From Collinsella sp. (GTDB lineage: Bacteria; Actinomycetota; Coriobacteriia; Coriobacteriales; Coriobacteriaceae): a stretch of 64,000 nt of DNA. Below are positions 26,088-32,894 of the stretch, piece by piece. The first letter of the stretch is position 1, and the number at the start of each line of letters is the position of its first letter. The notes below the pieces were generated by a model that was not told where the DNA came from, did no database searches, and saw only the letters and a program-made list of their open reading frames with translations. Made by a program: the position numbers and the translations under genes. The stretch spans positions 15,800 through 79,799 of the forward strand of contig DXZU01000033.1 in NCBI GenBank assembly GCA_019419525.1. Direction: 5' to 3'.

Positions 26088-26430
26088 CGGAAACTGTGAC
26101 CCGGAATTGTCACTCGGAATGGGATGTGCTTTCCGGATCGCCCTTCAAGCGGAAACTACATCCCAGATTTCGGCTCCAAACCGGGATGTGCTTTCCCGGC
26201 GGTGTCTCTGGCGGAAATTGCACCCCGGAATGAGCGCTCAGAGTGGAACATGCTTTCCTAACGAAGCCGCATGCGGAAACTACGTCCCGGATTCGATGCT
26301 CAGGACGGGATGCCGTTTCCGATAGAGGCATGGGGTGGAAAGTCTCCCATTTCTAATGTTCAAGAAATGGGAGGCAGCTCATCGCGAGCTGGGCCTTTTG
26401 TTTGGAGCGGAGGCAGCATCCCGGAATTCG
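26088..26430. repeat. palindromic repeat array B (four 48-bp units, degenerate extensions, 62-bp period)
   Basis: The same family as array A: units start at 26088, 26150, 26212 and 26274, exactly 62 bases apart, with a degenerate fifth at 26335 and a start-like fragment at 26408. Each begins CGGAAA, has TCCC (or a close variant) ten or so bases in, and most end GGGATG-GCTTTCC. After the fifth unit comes CTCATCGCGAGCTGGGCC plus TTTTGTTTGGAGCGG, a near copy of 24401-24435. Both arrays have the same orientation and flank the AbiEi-like gene. Confidence 0.8.
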
Positions 26431-26479
26431 GGCAATCCGGTGGTCAGGGGTTGAGCGAGCGTCGCGCTAAGGATGCCAA

Positions 26480-26594
26480 GCGTAAAACCTTCAAGGAACA
26501 TAGCGTAAAAACTACATCCGCAACGGCGTAAAAACTACATTGGAAGTAGCGTAAAATCCGCATTGAGAATGGCGTAATTTCGTATATCGCATGA
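26480..26594 (+). repeat. five direct repeats with an exact 23-bp period before a broken ATPase gene
   Basis: GCGTAAAA (GCGTAATT in the last) begins at 26480, 26503, 26526, 26549 and 26572. The second and third copies share GCGTAAAAACTACAT. The last copy ends at the point where homology to a DUF4143 ATPase begins. The arrangement mirrors the 33-bp repeats before the intact DUF4143 gene at 32895, although the repeat sequence is different. Confidence 0.75.
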
Positions 26595-27245
26595 TCGCCC
26601 GAGCTTGCACACGGCCTTTTGCGAGCTCTTGCCATGAACGAGAGCCAGGCTGTCACGTACAAGACGCTCATAAAGGACGCCTCGTACGGTGAGGCGGGCC
26701 CCGACGAGAGGACCATCGCTGCGCACCTGGATCTCTTCAACAGGCTCAAGCTGACCGAGGACCTGTGCGGATGGGAGCCGCCCATGCGCTCGAAGGCTCG
26801 CGTTCGCGTGCGCCCCAAGCGCTACTTCTGCGACCCGTCATTTGCGGCGGCGTTGCTGGGGGCTACCCCTGAGCGGCTGCTTGGCGATATGCAAACGCTG
26901 GGGATGCTCTTTGAGAACCTCGTCCTGCGCGACGTGCGCGTGTTCCTTTCCACCTACGGCGGTGTCGACAACAGTGTCCATTATTTCCGAGATGAGAAGG
27001 GCCTTGAGGTCGATCTGATCGTTGAGCACGACGGGCGCTGGGGAGCCATTGAGGTCAAGCTGAGTGATGCGAAAGCAGACGATGGAGCGAGAAATCTCAA
27101 GGCGCTGGAGAGGAAAGTGCTCTCCAATCCTGCCGCCCAGAATGCCGCGCCGGCGTTTTTGGCGGTCGTGGTTGGAAAGGGGAGCATTGCCTACACACGC
27201 GACGACGGCGTGGCGGTGATCCCCATGGCGGCACTTGGGGCGTAG
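26592..27245 (+). pseudogene. C-terminal remnant of a DUF4143-type AAA ATPase
   Basis: From the TGA at 26592 onward the frame reads SPELAHGLLRALAMNESQAVTYKTL and continues to the end at 27245, matching the back half of DUF4143 ATPases, including the PD-(D/E)XK-like LEVDLIVEHDGRWGAIEVKLSDA. The entire N-terminal AAA domain with Walker A and B is absent, and nothing resembling it lies upstream. A TTG at 26619 and ATG at 26634 have no good ribosome site. A deletion appears to have fused the upstream repeats to the C-terminal half. The intact relative at 32895 is 440 residues. Confidence 0.75.
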
Positions 27246-27287
27246 TGGTTTTGCGGGAGTGCCGTGCTTCCTTTACCGAAAACCCAT

Positions 27288-27408
27288 TTGGTAAACCCGG
27301 CGCCCGTGGGTAAAATAAGGTCGACGGTAGCCCAAGTGGTGAAGAGCTGGGCAGCGCCGTTGCTTGGATTAAGGGGTCATCGCCTTAGCGGCGTCGACCC
27401 CTCTTTTT
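27288..27408 (+). ncRNA. candidate antisense RNA of a type I toxin-antitoxin locus
   Basis: A promoter with TTGGTA (27288-27293), a 17-base spacer and TAAAAT (27311-27316) predicts a start near 27323. A Rho-independent terminator follows: AGGGGTC (27372-27378) with GACCCCT (27396-27402), an inner CGCC/GGCG stem, and five Ts (27404-27408). The predicted RNA of about 85 bases overlaps the 3' end of the minus-strand small toxin-like gene (stop at 27385). No reading frame of note lies in it. The layout resembles Fst/RNA II and TxpA/RatA. All of this is prediction from sequence. Confidence 0.5.
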
Positions 27409-27510
27409 AAGCTTCGTACGCTGCTTGAGTGCCTCGGTAAGTCCGATAAGCGCCGTGAGGAGCGAGACCAAAGCGGTCAGGAGCTTCACGAAATCAGTCA
27501 GATCGGTCAT
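27385..27510 (-). CDS. 41-residue hydrophobic peptide, holin-like toxin candidate
   Basis: Reads MTDLTDFVKLLTALVSLLTA and then LIGLTEALKQRTKLKKRGRR plus R: a short acidic start, one hydrophobic segment (about residues 8-27) and a strongly basic tail. This architecture is that of type I toxins and small holin-like toxins. The ATG at 27510 has GGAGG eight bases upstream; an ATG two codons earlier is too close to the ribosome site. The mRNA would have a long leader from 27.6 kb. An antisense RNA candidate converges on its 3' end. Toxicity is inferred only. Confidence 0.6.
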   Translation of the reverse strand: MTDLTDFVKLLTALVSLLTALIGLTEALKQRTKLKKRGRRR

Positions 27511-27750
27511 GGGCATCACCTCCCGTCGCATGGAGGGCGCTGCCCGGCACATGGAACTGCCGTCAACAATAACCAGTCTATCAAACTGCAGCCATAAATA
27601 CGAATATATGTTCGATAATAACAACGACGTGACCATTTCAAAGCGCAGCCTTACGCAAGGATGTCGGAAAGCTGCACTGTGCGATTTCATGTCCGCACGG
27701 ACACTTATCCTTACGGCAATGTAGCTGCCTGTGAAACAGGCGGCAGTTGA
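27511..27750. promoter_or_regulatory. leader and promoter region of the small toxin-like gene
   Basis: On the minus strand, TTGTTA and TATTTA with an 18-base spacer lie between 27592 and 27621; CGAATATATGTTCG at 27601-27614 is a near-palindrome that overlaps them. Towards the plus-strand exonuclease, CTGCCTGT-GAA-ACAGGCGGCAG (27725-27746) forms a hairpin, followed by GGAGAAAGG (27752-27760). Confidence 0.3.
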
Positions 27751-27831
27751 CGGAGAAAGGCCCTCACCGCGCCAGACAAAAAGACGCCGTGTATCTCGGC
27801 TATCGATACGACGAACTTTGCGCGTCAGATT

Positions 27832-28503
27832 GTGCTCGACTTCGAGTTTGCGCCGGTGTCAAGGCAGCGCCAGCGCCGCGGGTTGCGCAACGAGATTATC
27901 GAGGTCGGCGCGGTTAAGCTCGATAACCGCGGCAACGTGATGGGTGAGTTCTCGCAGTTTGTGCAGACGGAATATGCCGAAGGCGTTGCGTTCCCCGTTC
28001 GCGAGCTTACGGGGATATCGGCCGTGGACACTGCGATGGCCGATCCGCTCTACATGGTGATCAAAAGGCTCAGCGATTGGATCGGTCGCTACTCCGCCCA
28101 GGTGGTCTGTTGGAGCGGGGCGGATCGTCGACAGCTTTTGACTGAGTGCCAGGCAAAGCATATCGATCTTTCCGCATTTCCTACGGACTGGGCCGACCTG
28201 CAGGCGTTTTACACCTCGATCATGGACGTGGGTAGCCACGGGCGCGTCTCTTTGAGTGACGCGGCAACGTGGTTTGGCATCGAGTTCGACGAGTCGACGG
28301 GCCACGCCCATAGCGCCCTGGCCGATGCACGTGTAACCGCCAAGTTGCTCAAGCAGATGATGGAGGGGGACTATCGCGTGAGTCCGCATGCCCAGGAGAT
28401 CCGCCAGCGGTGGGGGATGGGCGAGCGAGCGGAGACACGCCTTTCCAGCAAGTGCCCCGAGCTGAGCGATCTGTTGCTGAAGTTGAAGGCGGAGGGGAGA
28501 TAG
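27832..28503 (+). CDS. DEDDh-type 3'-5' exonuclease
   Basis: About 223 residues. LDFEF (residues 2-6) supplies the first Asp and Glu, ELTGISAVDTAMAD the second block, and HAHSALADARVTAKLL the final H-x4-D motif of DnaQ-like exonucleases. The C-terminal 40 residues are unrelated. The start is uncertain: GTG at 27832 has no ribosome site and leaves almost no residues before the first catalytic strand, while the in-frame codons back to the stop at 27748 contain no other ATG, GTG or TTG. A GGAGAAAGG at 27752 has no start codon after it, so the true start may have been lost or is unusual. Confidence 0.8.
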   Translation: MLDFEFAPVSRQRQRRGLRNEIIEVGAVKLDNRGNVMGEFSQFVQTEYAEGVAFPVRELTGISAVDTAMADPLYMVIKRLSDWIGRYSAQVVCWSGADRRQLLTECQAKHIDLSAFPTDWADLQAFYTSIMDVGSHGRVSLSDAATWFGIEFDESTGHAHSALADARVTAKLLKQMMEGDYRVSPHAQEIRQRWGMGERAETRLSSKCPELSDLLLKLKAEGR

Positions 28504-28546
28504 GCGGCGTTGGCCGTCTGCATGGCGCGTGGCCTGTCGCGTATCG

Positions 28547-29782
28547 CTACTCTTCCTGCCGCTTGGCAGGCAGGATGTAGACGTTCTCGGCGTCCACGGC
28601 GATCTGCGTGGGGCGGTTGTAGAGGGTGTCTACTTCCATTACGCTCTGCTTGAACGGTGCGACGTCAGGCGTCTTTGCCCGATGGAGCTTTTCGAGGAGT
28701 TTCTCGGATTGCCTGTCGTTGAACCTGCCGATGTCCTCTCCTGCACCCTCGAGTGCCTCGTCGATGAGCGTATGTTCGCCCACGGGGGTCTTTGCGATGG
28801 CGTGACCGAGCAATTTGCCCGCGGACGCGATGCCGCCCAGCAGTGCCGCATCGACGGTGTCGGCAGTTCCCGCCTCGAGGGCGTCGTAACACTCGGTGTA
28901 GAGCTCGCGATACGCAATCGAATCGGCCTCGATCTTCGCGGTGGCGTCCGCGAGCTTTGCGGGCTCGAAGTTCTGGGCGAGCATGGGTTCGAGGAACAGT
29001 GAGAACGCGTGGATGTAGGTGGCGAGCTGGCAGTCTTTGAGGTAGTCGAGCACCTTGTCGAGGCGTCTGCCTAAGCCGTCTCGCACCTCGATGAACCCTT
29101 TCTTTTTCAGATCCGCTTGCGCCTGCGAGCGGAAGAGTTCCATGTCCTGCGCGGACGACTGTTTGATGTCGAGCACCTTCATATGGGCGTTTGCCATGTA
29201 GGTGGCGTTGCCGTAGTTGAGGCCGTAACCGTTGAGGATGTCTGCGAGCGTCTTGAGGTTGCCACGCATGTTGGCCTTGTCGCGCTGACGCATGTACTCG
29301 AACATCTCGTCGACGGACTCCTGGATGGAGTCGAGCTTTTGGTTTATCTGCGCGATTGCGGCTGCCATGAACAACGACGTCGGGTCGTAAGGCACTTGAG
29401 TGACGCTCGTGGCGATGTCGCCCTCGACTACGTGGAAGCGCGCCTGTCCAAAGCCCTTGACTGCGTCGCGGTAGCCCCCTGTGAGACCGCTGTCGTCCTT
29501 GAACGAGTTGAGTTTCGACGGATCGAGCGGGTTGCCAAATTTGTCAGTCGCCTGGAGCAACGTGGGTACGCTCACCGTGTTAGTGACGGTGCGAAACATC
29601 GAGGGGAGCGAGGCGAACGCCACGCCGAGCTGGGGAATTCGCTCGAGCGGCAGCTTGATGGCGCCGGAGATGTCCGCCCGCTCCTGGGTGAGCGCGAGGT
29701 GGATTTTGGTCGATGCGAGCTGTTTTGCCACGAGTTCCTCTCGGCCGCCGTCCGTTGAGGGTTTGATCTCGTTGTCTGCCAT
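28547..29782 (-). CDS. hypothetical protein, 411 residues, mostly helical
   Basis: I do not recognise this family. ATG at 29782 follows AAGGAGCACGCT; an upstream in-frame ATG at 29872 would add 30 residues without a ribosome site. It has no signal peptide or membrane helix. Composition and heptad-like patches (QINQKLDSIQESVDEMFEYM, near residue 155) suggest long helices or coiled coil in the middle. Cysteines are few. It is convergent with the exonuclease and tail-to-head with the surface protein gene. It may be a cytosolic accessory protein of a mobile region, but no function can be claimed. Confidence 0.7.
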   Translation of the reverse strand: MADNEIKPSTDGGREELVAKQLASTKIHLALTQERADISGAIKLPLERIPQLGVAFASLPSMFRTVTNTVSVPTLLQATDKFGNPLDPSKLNSFKDDSGLTGGYRDAVKGFGQARFHVVEGDIATSVTQVPYDPTSLFMAAAIAQINQKLDSIQESVDEMFEYMRQRDKANMRGNLKTLADILNGYGLNYGNATYMANAHMKVLDIKQSSAQDMELFRSQAQADLKKKGFIEVRDGLGRRLDKVLDYLKDCQLATYIHAFSLFLEPMLAQNFEPAKLADATAKIEADSIAYRELYTECYDALEAGTADTVDAALLGGIASAGKLLGHAIAKTPVGEHTLIDEALEGAGEDIGRFNDRQSEKLLEKLHRAKTPDVAPFKQSVMEVDTLYNRPTQIAVDAENVYILPAKRQEE

Positions 29783-29964
29783 AGCGTGCTCCTTGTTTGC
29801 GTTGATCGCCGTGGGCATTATCTCATTGCTAGGTGGCTTGCCAGAGCGGGGTAGAGACCGAGCGTCTGGCAAAACTCGTTAACTGATTGCATTTCAGCGG
29901 ATTGGGTTGATTGCAAGAGAAGGACGGCTATCCATCTGCCCTTCCCAGTTGAGTTCGCTTTGAG

Positions 29965-31779
29965 CTACTGTTCGTGCCTATGCTGCTTGGGCTCAAGCCT
30001 TCTCGCTGCCGCGAAGCAGGCCGTGGCCGCCATGGCTAATGCGATGCTGGCCATCCAAGCGGAGTCGCCGGTTACGGCGAGCTTTAGTTCATCGGTTGTC
30101 GTGTGTCCCGACCTTTTTGTAGACGCCTCGTCGGCGTCCTTTTCAGGAGTGGCAGGATCACTTTTGTTGTCGCCGGGTGAATCTACATCGCTCTTGCCGC
30201 CCGCCTGCTCCCCTTGGGCCTTCCCCTCCACGGTGAAGGATGCATCGGTCGCCGTCCCGTCCTTCCAGACGGCCGTGACGGTGTGTCCGCCGGCGGCAAG
30301 CGTGTCCAGGTAGGCCGGCTTGAGCTCGATAATCGTGCTGCCCTTGGTTGCGGTGTAGTTCTCAGCGGAGGCCTCATTTCCGTCCACGAGGAGACGCGTG
30401 AACTCATCGAGAGGACCGCTGAAGCGGAAGGTCAGACCGTTCTCGTTGCCCTTTGCATATGCCTGCCCGTTGCCCTTGGTGGCGGCATACAGCGGGGCGG
30501 TCACGTCGAAGGTGACGTTCTCCGCGTCGTCGACATCAAAGGTCCGGACGCCGGTCTTGCCGTTACGCTCGGCGTAGGCGGAGCTGTAGACGAAGGTCTC
30601 ATGACCCGCCTTGTCGAGGACCGCGAGGGCATGGATTTCAAACGAGCCCATCGAGAGCGACGTGGGGAACTCGATTTCGATATAGCCTCTTGCCGCATCG
30701 TAGCTGCAGCTCAACGTTTTACGGGCCTTTACAGAGTTCGGGTCCTCGACATAGCCGGGGTCGCCGAGAATCGGGGAGACAGACTTCACGCCGTCCGCGT
30801 CGCCTACATTGCAATAGATGCGGAGGAGCCCGCCGACAGGGACTCTCTTCGCGGAGATGGAAACGTTCGAGACCGTGGGCGGGTTCCGGTCGATCGCGCT
30901 GCCGGTCACCTCGAAGCACAGCTCGCTCGGGTCGGCAACCGAGAAAGTCGCGCCCGAGATGCCGTTGGCCCTGGCGTAGGAACTCTCGTACACATCGGTC
31001 TCGAACCCTAGGTCATCGGTGACCGAAAGGCCGATCAGCCTGTGCCTTCCGATCCTATTGCTGTCGAATGTGAGGTCGAACCCGTCGATAGACGAGCCTC
31101 CGTGATAATAGGCCGACGAAACGGAGCAGCCGTCGTCCTTATCCTCCCAGCCCCGCTGCAGTATGGGGGAAACGGAGCGAACGCCGTCCGGGTCCGCGAC
31201 GGACCAAGAGATGTGGAAGTCGGCACCGGTCGCGACCTCCCTGCTCGAGAACGACACGGAGGACACGGTCGGCGGGTTCTGGTCCGCGGGCCCCTCGGTC
31301 ACCTCATAGACGAGGGGGCTGGTGGCGAAGGTCGGAGAGTTGAGTCCCTTCTCCTCGGCATACGCCGCGTCGTAGACATCGGTAACCCATCCAAGGCTAT
31401 CGGTCACGCCGAGGCCGATGATCCGGTACCTGCAGGGCCGGTCGCTCGGGGAGGTGGGGATATCGAAGCCCGCGGTCGTGTCGCCGGTCGACCGGAAGGC
31501 GAGGCGGGAGCTGTTGCCCTGGTCCCCGTCATCGCTATCGACGACGACCTCGACTATCGGCGTGACTGACCGCACCCCATCGGGGTCGTCCACATCGTAG
31601 CCGACATGCAGCGTGGAGCCGGCCGTGACTGTCGTCGCGGATAACGTCACGTTGGAGATGCTGGGCGGGTTCGGGTCCGACGCAGCGAGGGCGGTTGAGG
31701 GCAAAGCTAGCGCTACGGCGGCGGACAGCGGGACGAGCAGGCTAAGCGCGAAGCGCCTGGAGAATTTCAAGGAGGTCAT
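29965..31779 (-). CDS. LAxTG-anchored surface protein with three Ig-like repeats
   Basis: 604 residues. A signal peptide covers about residues 1-33 (basic start, hydrophobic core, cleavage after STALAA). Three related domains begin near residues 34, 166 and 296, each opening with D-x-NPP-(S/T)-(I/V)-S and containing D(P/A)DGV(R/K)SV(S/T)PI. A fourth domain with beta-strand character precedes a charged linker. The C-terminus is LKLAVTGD, a membrane helix and a basic tail, i.e. an LAxTG-type sortase signal used by class E sortases. It should be displayed on the cell wall; a ligand is unknown. The ribosome site is weak. Confidence 0.8.
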   Translation of the reverse strand: MTSLKFSRRFALSLLVPLSAAVALALPSTALAASDPNPPSISNVTLSATTVTAGSTLHVGYDVDDPDGVRSVTPIVEVVVDSDDGDQGNSSRLAFRSTGDTTAGFDIPTSPSDRPCRYRIIGLGVTDSLGWVTDVYDAAYAEEKGLNSPTFATSPLVYEVTEGPADQNPPTVSSVSFSSREVATGADFHISWSVADPDGVRSVSPILQRGWEDKDDGCSVSSAYYHGGSSIDGFDLTFDSNRIGRHRLIGLSVTDDLGFETDVYESSYARANGISGATFSVADPSELCFEVTGSAIDRNPPTVSNVSISAKRVPVGGLLRIYCNVGDADGVKSVSPILGDPGYVEDPNSVKARKTLSCSYDAARGYIEIEFPTSLSMGSFEIHALAVLDKAGHETFVYSSAYAERNGKTGVRTFDVDDAENVTFDVTAPLYAATKGNGQAYAKGNENGLTFRFSGPLDEFTRLLVDGNEASAENYTATKGSTIIELKPAYLDTLAAGGHTVTAVWKDGTATDASFTVEGKAQGEQAGGKSDVDSPGDNKSDPATPEKDADEASTKRSGHTTTDELKLAVTGDSAWMASIALAMAATACFAAARRLEPKQHRHEQ

Positions 31780-32160
31780 TGACGATGCCGATCTTCCATA
31801 ATTGTTGCAACGATACCAGTATATCTTTGGCCCACGCTAGCCTGATGTTCTTTCCGCGAACGGCTCGTTAGTTTAGAGACGGCGTATGGACGCCCGTCTC
31901 GTCCAAGTTTCTCGTAAGGGCGATTATGAGGGCATGAAGAGACTTTCTCGGAACAATCAATTGGGGATATCAAAGAAATGCTGGACGCCGCCCGATCGCT
32001 CAATGCCTTTGAGGCGAAATGCGGCGCATCGGCTACGTTGTTGAGATCATTTATCGAGCGATACGTCATTCCAGCCGAGGCCACCATCATGAGGCTTCTG
32101 TTCCTACGCCCCCGCAATCCCGCGGACCGCACTCAACAGCTCATACTCCCTCTGGCTCCA
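31780..32160. other. 381-base gap without a convincing gene
   Basis: It separates the surface protein gene (start at its left edge) from the 3' end of a small hypothetical gene. GAGACGG (31877-31883) and CCGTCTC (31895-31901) form an inverted repeat. Open frames here have no ribosome site and are out of keeping with known families. Confidence 0.4.
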
Positions 32161-32526
32161 CTAGTACAGCTCGGCCGTGCGTACGGCGTCGCGACACAGG
32201 TCCAGAAACACCTCAGCTCCCTCGTAGAAGCACTCGCGGGCAAAGTCACCCGAGCCGCTTGCGACGCACGCGCCGTCGGCGAAGAGCTTCCAGTTGGACG
32301 GCTCGCGCGAGTCGTCTCCGAGCAGCTTGATCTGCAGAACATGTGGGTTGCCAGCAGCACAGAGCTCTTCCTCGAGCTTCTGTATGGTAAAGCGCATCTG
32401 GTGGGAGAGGCCGCTCTTCACCAAAGCCGAGGCGTAGCCATTTGGCTTATCCAGAAGATGCATTCGTTTTGGCTTGGCTGCCAGGTTGTGGAAGTTGCGC
32501 TCACTGCGCACAGAGAAATTGTCCAT
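32161..32526 (-). CDS. small hypothetical protein, 121 residues
   Basis: ATG at 32526, five bases after AAAGGAG, gives MDNFSVRSERNFHNLAAKPK as start. Longer in-frame extensions upstream run into the repeat region of the neighbouring ATPase and are rejected. The N-terminal third is basic, the rest is acidic/mixed (FTIQKLEEELCAAGNPHVLQIKLLGDD, then GDFARECFYEGAEVFLDLCRDAV). No family recognised. It is divergent from the ATPase gene. Confidence 0.6.
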   Translation of the reverse strand: MDNFSVRSERNFHNLAAKPKRMHLLDKPNGYASALVKSGLSHQMRFTIQKLEEELCAAGNPHVLQIKLLGDDSREPSNWKLFADGACVASGSGDFARECFYEGAEVFLDLCRDAVRTAELY

Positions 32527-32746
32527 ACGGACTCCTTTCATCGATGTTGGCAGGGCCACCGTGCCTCTTGGCCGGTTGGCGTCGGGATCGTGGAGCCAAC
32601 TCTCTACCCCGACTCTGGATAAAACGCGCCCGCTCCCTGCGGGCAAGAGGAAGTCTATCAGCGCGCGCGGACACAAATCAAGCGCCGCCTGCGAAATGAT
32701 GTGCAGACGGCGCTTGATTTCGCCGGCTGCTGTTAGGCTTAAATCC

Positions 32747-32856
32747 GAAAAAGTGTCGAAATATCCCGTGTAAAAGTACGGAAAAGTGTCGTAATACACA
32801 CTTCAAAAACTCGAAAAAGTGTCGAAATGAGCATCTAGCAACCACGGAAAAGTGTA
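32747..32856 (+). repeat. four direct repeats with an exact 33-bp period before the intact DUF4143 ATPase
   Basis: The core GAAAA(A)GTGTCG-AAT recurs with AGTGT at 32752, 32785, 32818 and 32851; the first and third copies share GAAAAAGTGTCGAAAT. The last copy lies 39 bases before the ATG and overlaps the probable promoter (GTATCCTAGTGC). The remaining 32527-32745 shows no feature. The repeats look like cooperative binding sites for a regulator, possibly the ATPase itself. Confidence 0.75.
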
Positions 32857-32894
32857 TCCTAGTGCTAAAACAGCACGTAATAAGGGGTACGCTT

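Noticed and set aside
24433..26430. CRISPR array
   Set aside because: Units are imperfect palindromes with variable middles, spacers are only 13-15 bases and partly alike, and no cas genes are present.
26592..27245. Complete small nuclease-like protein
   Set aside because: It aligns only to the back half of DUF4143 ATPases, begins right after a stop and has no convincing start.
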